Shown piece after piece: positions 36,065 through 47,782 of a stretch of 64,000 nt of DNA. The notes beneath the pieces were generated by a model that ran no database searches, had not been told where the DNA came from, and was given only the letters and a program-made list of their open reading frames with translations. Each line of letters begins with the position of its first letter. Position 1 is the stretch's first letter. A program made the position numbers and the translations under genes. This DNA is from Uranotaenia lowii (taxonomy: Eukaryota; Arthropoda; Insecta; Diptera; Culicidae), in NCBI RefSeq assembly GCF_029784155.1, contig NC_073692.1:369067160-369131159 (forward strand). Direction: 5' to 3'.

Positions 36065-37504
36065 CTGGCGATGAGAAGGGGGAAAAGAGAAAAACGAGAA
36101 AAATTTTATGGTGAAACAAAGAAATAGTTCAGCAAAGTTGATAGAGAAATGAATCACTTCGAATCGGCTCAATTGAATCGAATCCTTGGCTGGAGGGTAA
36201 CAATAGATGGATGTAATGAAGATGGGGTGGCACATTCTTTTTAATTTTTGTAATAAAAAATCTTCAAGGAAGAAGTCAAGAACCTGAGAAAAAAAAGATG
36301 AATGGATCACATTTTTTAGTTTAATTTCTGAGAACAGTTGAAACAATTCACCCTAACGCCAAAATTATCGGCATCATGGGAGAACGACAATCATTCTTCC
36401 GTTTGTTTCCGTTCCACCCACACTACAATATACTTACCTATGACTAGAGTAGTATTACATACATCCGGTTGCAGCCCGGAAAACAAAGAGGACCCTGACG
36501 ATACTGAGGGCGATAAATTACGTGAACGCATTCGATCCTGGCTCAACACAATCAGTGAAATGTGCAACCGCACACAATCACAGACAGTCGGACATCATTC
36601 GTAGTAAAATTGTTTTTACTACGTTTTTGAAAAAAATTAGCTGCAATTCCATGTTTGTTACTGTATATTTTTGTAATTTTTTTTTTGGAAAAAAATCATC
36701 AATCTCAACAATGAACTGCCCGATGAAAATTCAATTAAGTATCGATCTGTTTGAGCTCATCATCACCTTTCGGTCAGTGTGTCGTTGGCTTCATATTGAA
36801 TGGATTGGGTGGTGTTTTTTTTCAACCCTCCTGAGCCGCAGCTTCAAACTTTATTCATTTGAGGAGTGGATTTTGTGGCTACTGTATGTGTGAGTGCTGT
36901 GTGCATGTTCATGTAAGTTGAAGAGCTGTTGATTGATGTGTCGCAATCAACTTCCGGGAATCACTAGGGAAAAGCAGATTGCAAGGATGCGTTTTTTTGT
37001 CGAACAAGCGAAAATGAATCGACAATTGTATCTTCGATTGATCTTTTTTTTTGGCTTAAGATGAAAGCATTCCCAGTTGAAGGTAAAACAAAGTCACTGA
37101 CTTGTGTTACTTTTTTTTTTCAAAAAAAAGAAAGGTTCCACAAATATTTAAAAAAGCTTTCATTTTAAGTTTAACAAAAAAGTCAAACAAAATGTGTTTT
37201 GTACGACCATTTTCGCAAAATTTTTTTGGGGTAAACCCTCTCCATAACTACACTACATTCAAAATTTGAAATTTTTTCATCATTGATTAAGGTTATTCAA
37301 GAGTAACAGATAATTCCAAAACCTCGAAAACTTCTCACAAGTTCAGAATTCTGCTTCATTTTTTCATTATCAGTTGATACTCATTCCAGAGGTTCTGGTT
37401 CCAAATTATCAAAATCAAAATTGTATTTCTGTTTCTATTTTTCGGATTCTGTATATCCAGTTTATGATTCTTGATTTTTAGTTCGAATCATCATAACAAA
37501 AAAA
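36065..37504. other. Probable intron or flank of the GPCR gene
   Basis: Upstream of the exon on the minus strand. 36330-36620 is less AT-rich and holds short frames on both strands, none with GPCR TM6 features (no Cys-Trp-x-Pro), so I leave it uncalled. Confidence 0.4.
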
Positions 37505-37573
37505 AATGACATATTTATTTTTATTTATTTATTTCACACACCGTCTTGGATTCAAATATCCTACAGACTGATC

Positions 37574-39300
37574 TTAATATCTAAGGTTCTTAATCCTTTG
37601 TTTAAACATCGTTTTGGACACAGTAAAATCAAACAAATTGTTCACAACATTAAAACACTGAAAACAGCTGGTCAGAGGATTATTCTGTCCGTAAGTAGTG
37701 CGGTGCATGAGTAGCGCTAAAAGTTGTTTTCCTCGCAGATGTCTGGATGGTGCAAGAAAGCATACTTCATTAAGTAGAGCTGCACAATCCACGTTGCCGG
37801 TAACCAAATCAAACACAAAAAGCCGTTTTAGTTTTACACATCTGAAAGAGAGGGTTTCTAAATTGATCAACACGCACCGACTCTCATAATCCGGAAGATT
37901 GATGGGGTCGTTCCACGGAAGTGGACTCTTTCGATTCGAAGACTCCAAAATGTATGGTAAGGAGTCCACGCACAAGCGGCGTACTCCAATACACTTCTCA
38001 CCAAGGAACAGTACACAGCTTTAAGGGTGTATACATCCTGAAAAGATTGTGAATTGCGCCTCACGAATCCAAGAACAGAGAAAGCCTTCACTGTGATGTC
38101 ACTGATATGGTCGCTGAACGTTAGTTTTTTATCAACGATGGCGCCCAGATCGTTCATGGAGCTGACTTGATAGATGCTGGTACCGTTGATGCTGTACTCG
38201 AAGCAGACATTGGACCGACGGTGACTAAAAGTTATGGACTTGCATTTTTTTATGTTCATCTGCAACCCATTTTCCAAGCACCACAGGAGAAGCTCGTCGA
38301 TGTAGAACCGATGTGATTATTTTGTAGATCTTAAGATCACCAGCATATACCAGTAGACTGAACGATTTGGGGTCATTTTTGAATTTTTCCAACCCTGGGG
38401 TCTTAAAAGCTTCGTTTTGGTCCAAAACTCATCCATGATTTTTTTGCAGAATTTTTTAGTAACGTTTACATGAGTAAATTTGAACTTTTAGGTTTGTATG
38501 GGAAAATTGAATATTTTGTACTGAAAAATCAACATCATTTTTGTTTCTTCTGTGGAACCGAGCCTGCTAATGGTTTTTGTGCCAATTTATAAATTTCTTA
38601 CAGGAAATTTTACGCTGAACAACTTTGTCGAAAATCATAACTTCGTATCTTTTTCGCCAAAAAAGTTATTAGCTCTTAAACAGGTGTATGTCTTTTGGCA
38701 TTGATAAACAAGAAATTCAATTGACATCACTGCTGGGTGCTTAGCGAAGTATTGCAAGACCACTTTTCATGCCATACTTCGTGAGGCACAAGCAGTGGTG
38801 GCAATTGAATTCATGGTTTATCAATCCAAAAAGACATACACCAGTTAAACAGCTAATAACTTTTTTGTCTAAAAAGATACGAAGTTATGATATTCGACAA
38901 AGTTGTTCAGCGTAAAATTTCCTGTAAGAAATCTATTAATTGGCACAAAAATCATTAGCAGGCTCGGTTCCACAGAAGAAACAAAAATGATGTTGATTTT
39001 TCAGTACAAAATATTCAATTTTCCCATACAAACCTAAAAGTTCAAATTTACTCATGTAAACGTTACTTAAAAATTCTGCAAAAAATCATGGATGAATTTT
39101 GGACCAAAACGAAGCTTTTAAGACCCCAGGGTTTGAAAAATTCAAAAATGACCCCAAATCGACTCAGTCTAATATAGCAGCATACAGGATTTCAGACGGA
39201 AAGCCAGATCGTTCACAAAAAGAACAAATATCAAAGGGCCTAGAATACTGCCTTGTGGGACACCTGAGGTCAAATAAAAAATAAGTGAACGTGTTCTGCA
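37574..39300 (-). pseudogene. LINE reverse transcriptase fragment, interrupted
   Basis: At 39270-39175 the minus strand reads SGVPQGSILGPLIF and VNDLAF up to the start of the catalytic Tyr-Ala-Asp-Asp block. The block is cut by the 818-bp insertion and resumes at about 38353 as YAGDLKIY, so the first catalytic Asp is Gly. Downstream are WCLENGLQMNIKKC (about 38290-38245), a middle part with GAIVDKKLTFSDH, LVRSVLEYA and WTP, and a C-terminal region to 37574. Frame changes occur between 38277 and 37867 and elsewhere. The motif style is CR1/L2/jockey-group; clade unresolved. Confidence 0.75.
38354..39171. mobile_element. Foldback element, copy B (818 bp), MULE-like candidate
   Basis: Almost the whole element is one palindrome with arms of about 390 bp around a short centre near 38755. 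It starts TAGACTGAACGATTTGG and ends CCAAATCGACTCAGTCTA. ATATACCAG (38345-38353) and ATATAGCAG (39172-39180) form a 9-bp target duplication with one mismatch; removing the element and one copy restores continuity of the interrupted LINE, which independently confirms the borders. Long inverted arms and 9-bp duplications are the hallmark of Mutator-like elements, but no transposase is present and this is inference. Confidence 0.88.
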
Positions 39301-39854
39301 ATCCTGGTTCAAATATGGTTTTGCCGTTATTCAAAATTGGATTCATATGCTTTAAAATGCATTTTCAACCCTTTAATGATTTTTTTTAAAAGGAGAATAG
39401 CAATTATTGAATCGGTGAAATAATAAAATTTCAACTCGAATAATACAACTGAACAGGTTTGAAGCCATTGAAGTCTTATGAGATTTATAGCCCATCAAAG
39501 ATGAAACACAATTTTTGAAATAGTTGATTTAATTTGATACAATTTAACGAATTTCTTCAAAACATTGTTCATTAGGTCACTTTTTCGTGTACAAGTTGAT
39601 TGTTTACATACCACGTGAAACATCGGGGTATTTAAAATCGGTTTAGTTTGCGATAAAGAAGTTCTATTTTCCGTGGATTGCTCTCGTATTACCACAAAAT
39701 AGTAGTTGCCCAGGATCCAACTGGAGTTGTGTCGTAACAACGTGCTAAATTTCGGATTTTAACGGGTTTTTAGTTCGCCAATTTTCTGGGGAAGAAACAA
39801 CCACAGCAACTTGCGTACAAGTCAGGTGAGAGAGAGAGAGAGTTCTCTCGTACA

Positions 39855-41186
39855 ATGGCGGAGCAGTATCGGGAGCCTCCCGATAGGAGAGGTGGCAATA
39901 ATTCAACGTATCCTGAATGGATGCTAGGTCCTGATGATCTCGGACAAACACAATTTTTACTTATGAGAGCCAAACCACGACCGGATAGTACAGGTGAGGA
40001 TCGACTTCCCTCAAAGCCCTTCATGATTGCCCAGACAATCCAACTGGCTGTAGGCTACCACGAAACTGCAAAGATACACACAACTAAAGAAGGCCAAGGA
40101 AGTAGATACGTTTTCCGAACGTCATCTAAGAGTATTTCTGAAAAACTACTGAGTATCAAAACTCTTCTAGATGATACAGAGGTTGAAGTAATTTTACATC
40201 CCTCACTAAACTACGTCGAAGGCGTTCTGTATGACCAAGATACAATTAACGAAGATGAAAGTTTTATCCTTGAACAACTGAAATCCCAGGGCGTGACAAA
40301 AGTTAGAAGGATTACTAAAAAAGTCGGAGAAAAACGAAAAAACACTCCACTACTTATTTTAACTTTTCAAGCTTCTAGACGACCGGAATTCATATTTTAT
40401 GGTATGATCAGAACGAAAATTCGCCCATACTACCCTTCACCGATGATGTGCTTTCGATGTGGACAATATGGACACGGGAAAAATAGATGCCCTTCTCCAA
40501 AACCGGTATGTTTGAAGTGTTCAAAAATTCACCCCCTTGTTGAAAACGAACCTTGTGAGAACGATCCCTACTGTCTACACTGCCTAGAAAATCACTCCGT
40601 TACTGCTAGAGTATGTCCAAAGTATAAAGAAGAAATGGCTATTATCAAACTAAAAGTTGACCAAGAGCTAACCTTCGGCGAAGCGCGTACTATCTTCAAA
40701 AATTCAAATCGAGGTACCACTTTCAAAAGCGCAGTGCAACAACGTCTATCGGTAGACATGGAGGAGAAAGATCGAACGATTCAAATCCTACGTGAAGAAC
40801 TAGCTGCAGTTAGGAACGAACTAAGCAAACTCCAAGAAAATCTTACACAACAATCAGTTACACCCAACACAACAATGATCCCACTAAAACAACCTACGAC
40901 TAACACCCGATCTAAATCCGCACGTCCAATTAGTATCAGCCCCGATGTTGGTTCTACAAGTAAACCCTCTAGTAGTTCTAATACCACAGGTCAATCACCA
41001 AGATTGTCACGCATTGATACAAAAGGATCCCAATCAGTAAATAAAACACACCAATCTAAAAATCACACACAACTAAACCGAAACGTTAGTCAAAAAAGAA
41101 CCACTACGCCTCCCCAGCTAAACGCCAAAAAAGGTAAAAACAACGGAACGCAATCAACGTGCGGAACGTCTGCAATGGAGCAATGA
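39855..41186 (+). CDS. I-type LINE ORF1 protein (gag-like, CCHC zinc knuckles)
   Basis: An intact 443-residue frame that starts at ATG 39855. The N-terminal half (to about 195) looks like the RNA-recognition-like fold of LINE ORF1 proteins and ends RPYYPSPMMCF. A perfect CCHC knuckle C-x2-C-x4-H-x4-C starts at residue 199 (CFRCGQYGHGKNRC), followed by two looser Cys/His clusters to about 255. A heptad-rich stretch (about 302-332, MEEKDRTIQ to LQENL) may be a coiled coil, here placed after the knuckles. The tail is basic and Ser/Thr/Gln-rich. In the family the protein coats element RNA to form the retrotransposition particle. Its stop TGA overlaps the ORF2 start in an ATGA. Confidence 0.9.
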   Translation: MAEQYREPPDRRGGNNSTYPEWMLGPDDLGQTQFLLMRAKPRPDSTGEDRLPSKPFMIAQTIQLAVGYHETAKIHTTKEGQGSRYVFRTSSKSISEKLLSIKTLLDDTEVEVILHPSLNYVEGVLYDQDTINEDESFILEQLKSQGVTKVRRITKKVGEKRKNTPLLILTFQASRRPEFIFYGMIRTKIRPYYPSPMMCFRCGQYGHGKNRCPSPKPVCLKCSKIHPLVENEPCENDPYCLHCLENHSVTARVCPKYKEEMAIIKLKVDQELTFGEARTIFKNSNRGTTFKSAVQQRLSVDMEEKDRTIQILREELAAVRNELSKLQENLTQQSVTPNTTMIPLKQPTTNTRSKSARPISISPDVGSTSKPSSSSNTTGQSPRLSRIDTKGSQSVNKTHQSKNHTQLNRNVSQKRTTTPPQLNAKKGKNNGTQSTCGTSAMEQ

Positions 41187-44100
41187 TGGCCCATCAACCT
41201 AATCAAACGAATGATAGCCCAACAAATAGCCTTAGAACTGACCCTACATTGAATAACAACGATCAACAAAACAACACGGGGCAGGATACCCTCTGTCACC
41301 AGCGGTCTAACCCTTCCCTTCTTTTCGAAGAGCGTCCACCCTCGGCAGTCTTGCGTTGGTCTCCAAGACCAGACGAGCGCTCTGGACGAAGAATCGAGGA
41401 ACCAGTCCTTTTAAATCAAACATCTGCCACTTACATCAGTAACACACCACACACTCAAACAAAGATATCATCGGAATTTCTTCCTTTGGCGAACTACTTA
41501 CAACACGATCATCTCGAATCATCAAACATCCAACCTAGGCGGTCTCCAGCAACCAAGCATGTTCCGGTGCCAACAGCTAGCCAAAGTGAACTAGAAAACC
41601 AGCAACGCGAAATTGTAGTCTCGTCAAACATCCATCTTGGGCGGTTTCCAGCAACCAGGCCTGTTCCGGTGCCAACAGCTGGCCGAAATGAACAAGAACC
41701 CTATAGTTACACACAGGCAGTTGTTGGCACTGGAAGCCTGAACCCTCCTCAGGCAAGTAGCTCTCATATTATCCATTTAGCAAATTATTCTGCCGCTTCC
41801 TCGTCTTCAGCCCCACAACATGTCCTCCTGGATTCTTCAAACACCCGTCTTGGACGCATCTCGGAAACCAGACATAACCTGGTGCCAACAGATCGATCTG
41901 AACAAGAAAACCTTCAACATGATCTTCTAGATTTGTCAAACATCCATCTTGGGCGGTTTCCAGCAACCAGGCATGTTCCGGTGCCAACAGCTCGCCAAAA
42001 TGGTCTAGTTAATAACAATGAAGAAATGGCAGTTGTTGGCACTGGAAGCCTGAACTTTTCTCAGGCAAGTAGCTCTCCCATTTTTCCATCTGCAAACTCT
42101 TCCTCCGCTTCTTCAACTTCAGATCTGAATGATCCACATACGAAATCATCGGATACGATAGCCATCCAATGGAACGTCAGCGGAGTACGATCACATCGGG
42201 ACGAACTACAAGTGCTTCTCAACAGATACCAGCCCCTCGTCGTATGCTTGCAAGAGATTAACTTACCCCCGAACAAAACAAACTCTAGTATTCTAGGTCG
42301 GAATTACCAACTTCTTACTTCTTCATGCTCTACACATGGTAGACAAGGTGCGGGATTAGCTGTTAGAGTTGGCACACCATTCGATCGTCTCGAATTCCAA
42401 ACCAATATCCAAGCCGTGGCTATCCGGTTTTTCATACCCTTTGCTATGACCGTAGTATCGGTTTACCTATCACCTAACGAGGATAACGCCTCAACCACCT
42501 TAGAGAGTTGATCGAGGAACTACCAAAGCCTGTCCATCTCTTGGGAGATCTTAATGCTCATCACAAAGCATGGGGAAGTCGAGTTACAACATCATCGAAC
42601 GAAGCAAGCACCCGAGGGAAACAAATAATGCTGACTATTATCGACCATGATATGATCATACTAAATGACGGAACGCACACTCGGATGGACCCAGTAACCG
42701 GAAAAACACAAGCTTTAGATGTCTCTTTATGTTCTCCTACCATATCATCAAAACTGAGATGGAAAGTTACGACAGATTGTTGTGGAAGCGATCACTTCCC
42801 GATCCTAATAAGTTTAGCGCAGGACTCGCCTGAACCCACTAAACACAGGAATTGGATCTATAACAATGCTAACTGGGAACTTGGTAGACGTGGCTGAATT
42901 CTCTAATCGCATCATAGCAGCTGCTCAGAAGTCCATTCCTAGATCCAGTGGAAAAGATGGCCCCAAAACTGTACACTGGTGGAACTCAGAAGTCGCCGCT
43001 GCAATTAAAAAAAGGCGTAAGTGTTTAAGAGCATTGAAAAGGATCAAGGATGATGATACTAGAAAAAAAGAAGCTTTGAATCGCTTTCACAAAGCACGCT
43101 CCGTGTCTAGAAAACTCATAAATGAAGCTAAACAAAAAAGTTGGGAGGAATTCGTACAAAGCATTAACCCCGAAACACCTAGTAGTGTTGTCTGGAATAA
43201 TATCAATCGATTAAGAGGTAAACGACAAACATCTACAATTATTCTAACTACATCGACCGGAGCTACAAATGACCCGCATGAAGTTGCCGAGACTCTAGCT
43301 GACGAATACGAAAGAAGATCTGCCCACAATAATAGCTCCATTACTACGAACAACCTGTTAACCCCTTCGTTACACTCCGATCGTTGCAATAGATCTGTGT
43401 CTTCTAAAAAATACAACCAAGATTTCACACTAAAAGAGCTTCTATGGGCGCTCGATCGATCCACTGGTCTTGCAACGGGACTGGATAACATCGGATATCC
43501 ACTTTTACAAAAACTACCTGTCACTTCGAAAATGGCTTTGCTTAATTTTTACAATCGATTGTGGAGTAAGGGAGAATTTCCTGATGAATGGAAGGTAGGA
43601 AAAATCATTCCTATTCCAAAACCCGATGGGGATCGTAGTAGTCCAGACGGATTTAGACCAATAGCTCTTTTAAGCTGTTTCGGTAAAATTTTTGAAAGGC
43701 TGATTAACCGACGACTAATCACAGAACTGGAAGATAACCGGAATTTTGATGAACGCCAACATGCTTTCCGATCAGGTCGTGGAGTCGACACTTATTTCGC
43801 ACAACTGGAACCACTTATTAAACCAGCTGATGATGAACATGTGGAATTAATCTCCTTAGATGTATCAAAAGCCTATGACACAACGGACCGTCTTGCCGTA
43901 ATCGAAACACTTAAAAAATGGAAAATTTCCGGTCGTTTACTCACGACTATTGTCAGCTTTCTTTGCAATAGATCTTTCCGTGTAATGGCTAATGGCACGC
44001 TTTCTTCTAACAGAGTTGCTCAAATAGGTTTGCCTTAAGGATCAAATCTCTCAGTAACCTTGTTTTTAGTTGCTATGCAACCGATATTCGACGGAATCCC

Positions 44101-45730
44101 ACCCGATGTTTCCATCCTTCTATACGCAGATGACATCCTTCTGTCCTCTAAAAGTTCTTGTAAAATGACAGTCAGAAAGCGATTAAGAACTGCGGTCGCT
44201 GCTGTTGCCAAATGGTCTTCCAACGTAGGCTTCTCTATTGCACCTAAAAAATCAAAACTAATGCACATCTGTTCAATGAAACATCCCAGGAAAAGACGTG
44301 CGATAAAAATAAACAACATACCGATTCCACGAGTCAGAAAAATGAACATCCTAGGTCTCCTTGTCGACCAGAAACTTAATTTTTTACAACACTTTCAACA
44401 AGTTAAAAGAAGTTGTCAACAAAGGCTTAATATAATCAGAATACTTGGCAAAAACCTAATCAGAAGTAACCGAGACATCCTCCTTAAAGCTGGTATGTCA
44501 CTGATTGTCTCTAAACTCTTGTATGGCATTGGACTTACTAGCCTCAACATCGACGGAATGAATGGCGCTTTATCATCAACATATAATGAACTCGTAAGAC
44601 TGGCTACAGGAGCCTTTCGTTCTAGTCCTGTGGATTCGATCTTAGCCGAATCTGGTTGTTTGCCTTTTAATTTGCTTATCAGTGAACGTCTGTCAACCTT
44701 ATCTATACGTCTGTCTGAAAAAGAATTTATCCCAGAAAATATTCCCCTGCACTATCGGGTTAAAGAACTATTACAACTGACCACGAATGTGATTTTACCG
44801 GAAGTCTCCAAAGTAGAGTACCGCTTTATGCAAAAATGGTATTCCCCCAGCATCAATATCGACCAACATATTCGAAAAAACATTAAAGCTGGTACTGCTA
44901 GCTCGATTGTTCGTCCAGTTTTTTCCAACTTTATTTTAAAATACAATACCCATATTAAAATGTATACTGATGGATCGAAGGAAGATCACAAAGTAGGAGC
45001 AGGAATTTTAAGAAATGACGTTGAGGAATGCTTTGGCCTTCCAGCTATGTGCAGCATTTTTTCGGCTGAGGCCTTTGCTTTGAAACATGCAGTATCTCAA
45101 GCGAACCCATATGAAAACACAATTATTCTGACTGACTCTGCTAGTTGCATTGATGCATTGCAACTAGGGACCTCCACACACCCATGGATTCAACAGACCC
45201 GTGCAATGATGGCCAATGATAACATAACCGTAGCCTGGATACCCGGCCATGCAGGCATCCCGGGCAATGATAGAGCTGATAGATTAGCCAAATCCGGTTG
45301 TAATGAAGCTCTCACGAATGTTGCTGTTCCCGCTCAAGATCTAAAACGATTCGTTAAACAGAAAATACGAGAAAAATGGGAATATACTTGGAGATGCTCG
45401 ACAAATTTCCTGAGGAGAATTAAAACATGCACTTCCAAACCAACGGATCGCAGATGCGCAACCGAGCAGAGAATTCTAAGTAGAATGAGAATAGGTCATA
45501 CTCGTTCGACCCACTCATTCTTATTCGAAAAGAATCCGCCACCTGTCTGCCAATATTGTGGAGAGCAAACTACAGTCCAGCATATACTTGTTGATTGTAG
45601 GGGTTACGATCAAGCTAGGATAGACCAACATCTCACCGGTGACATTTGCGATATTCTTAGAAACGAACCAGATAGAGAAAAAGCCCTTCTACGATTTGTA
45701 AAAAGTGTTGATTTGTGGAACAAAATTTAA
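41183..45730 (+). pseudogene. I-type LINE ORF2 (EN-RT-RNase H), broken
   Basis: ORF2 starts at the ATG at 41183, four bases inside the ORF1 end. Residues 1 to about 325 are a Ser/Pro/Thr-rich region with internal repeats. The endonuclease begins at IQWNVSG (about 42164), then QEINL and, after a break, LLGDLNAHH and SDHFP. The RT follows with GFRPIALLSCFGKIFERL, LDVSKAYDT and LYADDILL. RNase H has YTDGSKED, SAEAFALKH, LTDSAS and IPGHAGIPGNDRAD. A terminal C-x2-C-x7-H-x4-C motif is present (CQYCGEQ). Lesions seen: a frame change near 42490-42510, another near 42880 in the opposite sense, and a TAA at 44036-44038 in place of the Gln of the LPQGS motif. The copy cannot make a full ORF2 protein. 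Confidence 0.9.
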
Positions 45731-46799
45731 TAGACTTAGGAACCAGTTTGTATAATTCTTTTTCGGACACGAATGCCAAAAGTTGGTAAAATGTCCTAAA
45801 TTAAATTAATAATAATAATAATAATTGTTCATTAGGTGCAAAAAGATGTTAAAATTTCAAAAATTTTATTCATATCAGAAATTTTTCAAAAACTACTTTT
45901 TTCAAGAAAAAAAATCAATTCGAATTTTGCCATTTTAATGCATACTTTCTTCGATATCTCATACATAAATAACGTTGAAATTTACGATTTTCCTCCCGAA
46001 CAGCAGCAAGCAGCAAACTTCTGCTGCCACGGGTAGAACCAAAACATTCTGGGTAAGAATATCAAAGAACTCATTGAGAAATGAGTACTTTCCCGGTTAG
46101 GGAATATAAGAAGTGGAAAGTGACAATTAGCTATCGCTAATTAATATAGTTGTATTCTACTGACCTCACAGACGAAACATAAATAAAGATAACTCTATTT
46201 CACCACAGAAACCTGCGTTTTTAACACATAAAAATATCCTAGTAAAAATATCATGGGCTAATTTTTTTTATCTCATTTTTTTGTGGATACATAACTAAAA
46301 ACTTGTCCTGCATTTCCGAGATATTTGGATTTTAATTAGTGTTGTTTTGAAACAACACTATGCTTTAAAGGGTTAATATCTGGAAATTTTCAGAATACGA
46401 AAAAAAACAGAAAATTAGTATTCAAGTATTTTCAAAAGTTTCTATTCAATATAAAAAACTGTTAATGTAAAAGAACTAAAAGAACATGAGGCAGTTTTTT
46501 TCTTTCCTGGGAACTGGAGAAATTTGAAAGCTGAGAATGAGTTCAGTAGCTACTCTAGAATCGAATAAAAGTTCTAAACATTCATGCAATTAAATGCTTT
46601 CTTTGCAAAAATAGTATGCAATGAAAAATTTTGTTTGGGAGGAACATGAAAAGCCAGTTTTTTATCAATAACTTTTATTCCTTCGGCCGATTTTTTTTTC
46701 AATATGGAGTTTCTTAAAGCATTCATTCCAATAAGAGTTATTAGGCTACAAAAATGAACTTTCTTTTTTAAAGGTGATATTCATCACTGTAAATGAGTC

Positions 46800-46862
46800 G
46801 GGGAGGCACGAATAGCCTCATAGGTGTAAAGTGTCACTAATAAAGACTATGGAAAATAAAGA
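46800..46862 (+). repeat. Possible relic of a LINE/SINE 3' end
   Basis: GGCACGAATAGCC, then GGTGTAAAGTGTC and AATAAAG, echo the layout of the I-type element 3' end at 45764-45823 and the relic at 5832-5890, more distantly. Confidence 0.3.
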
Positions 46863-47335
46863 GTGAGGGCGGTCGAACGTATTGAAAAATTAACAGAAAT
46901 GAATACAACCCTTGGAAAAGTTAGCCCATTTTTGAAGCCTAATAACTTCCTTATCTTAAATCTAATCGAAATGCAGTCTTGGGATGAAATATTTGTCATA
47001 ATTTGGACTTTAAGAAAACCCGTATTTAAAAGAAATCAACCAAAGGGAATCAAAATTATTGATGAAAAACTGGTTTGTCATGTTTCTCTCGAAAGAAATG
47101 TCTCAAAATCCCATATAAATTTCAGGCTCGTTGAGCGACCCTTTCCCGTGATCCGATTTGGCATGAGATCTTGAATTATGATTTTCTTGAATAACCAGAC
47201 TTGCTTACAAATTATTTCGTCTGTCTTAAATTTACATTCATTTTGGTGGTGTTGTGCCAACGTAAGAACTTATACTACACATATAATATACGGCGTATTA
47301 CAGGACACGACACTCACGACACGTTTATACAACAT

Positions 47336-47768
47336 TTATTATTTATTTACATAGTATTCCGTCTTACGACATAACTTGACGAACATAATTCCTAAAATTC
47401 ACTCGGTTCATAGCAACCGTTCTCCAATTTCTCGGGCACCCCACGTTCGCCAGATCACGCTCCACTTGGTCTAACCACCTCGCTCGTTGCGCCCCCGCTC
47501 GTCTTGTTCCTACCGGATTCGTAGCGAACACCTGTTTTGCAGGACAGTCGTCCGGCATTCTCGCAACGTGTCCCGCCCAGCGTATCCGGCCAGCCTTCAC
47601 CACCTTCTGAATACTGGGTTCGCCGTAGAGTCGCGCGAGCTCGTGGTTCATCCTTCGCCTCCACACTCCGTTCTCCTGTACGCCGCCAAAGATGGTTCTT
47701 AACACTCGACGCTCGAATACTCCGAGTGTACGCAGGTCCTCCTCGAGCAATATCCATATCTCGTGTCT
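47336..47768 (-). mobile_element. LINE 3' fragment inserted in the Penelope copy
   Basis: A 433-bp insert is flanked by the perfect 14-bp repeat CGTTTATACAACAT (47322-47335 and 47769-47782), its target duplication. The minus-strand frame (about 47750-47364) reads GVFERRVLRTIFGGV, KAGRIRWAGHVARMPDD, NPVGTRRAGAQRARWLDQVE and NWRTVAMNRV. This is the C-terminal tail found after the RT domain in RTE-like and related LINEs. The short 3' end finishes in an AAATAAATAATAAATG-like stretch. It is a dead-on-arrival 5'-truncated copy. Confidence 0.82.
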
Positions 47769-47782
47769 CGTTTATACAACAT

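Larger units (their letters stand above)
37505..39345 (-). mobile_element. 5'-truncated LINE fragment, split by a foldback element
   Basis: Minus-strand reverse transcriptase sequence runs from about 39345 down to 37560 and ends in an A-rich tail (AAATAAATAAATAAA type, plus strand at 37505-37545). It is interrupted at 38354-39171 by a later insertion. No ORF1 or endonuclease is present. The upstream border is approximate. Confidence 0.72.
39578..45823 (+). mobile_element. Full-length I-type LINE with target duplication
   Basis: A 6.25-kb element with a 277-bp 5' UTR that includes a short (GA)n run near 39830, ORF1, an overlapping ORF2, a ~90-bp 3' UTR and a (TAA)n tail at 45808-45823. It is bounded by ATTGTTCATTAGGT at 39564-39577 and 45824-45837, a 13-14-bp target duplication (the first bases may belong to the tail). 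ORF1 with CCHC knuckles, ORF2 with endonuclease, RT and RNase H, and a TAA tail match the I clade. Confidence 0.9.

Noticed and set aside
36391..36604. Possible exons on either strand near the GPCR exon
   Set aside because: Frames are open on both strands and splice-like AG or GT sites exist, but the peptides lack GPCR TM6 features and conflict with each other.
46337..46360. Short palindrome with 11-bp arms
   Set aside because: Small enough to arise by chance in AT-rich DNA and without flanking element features.
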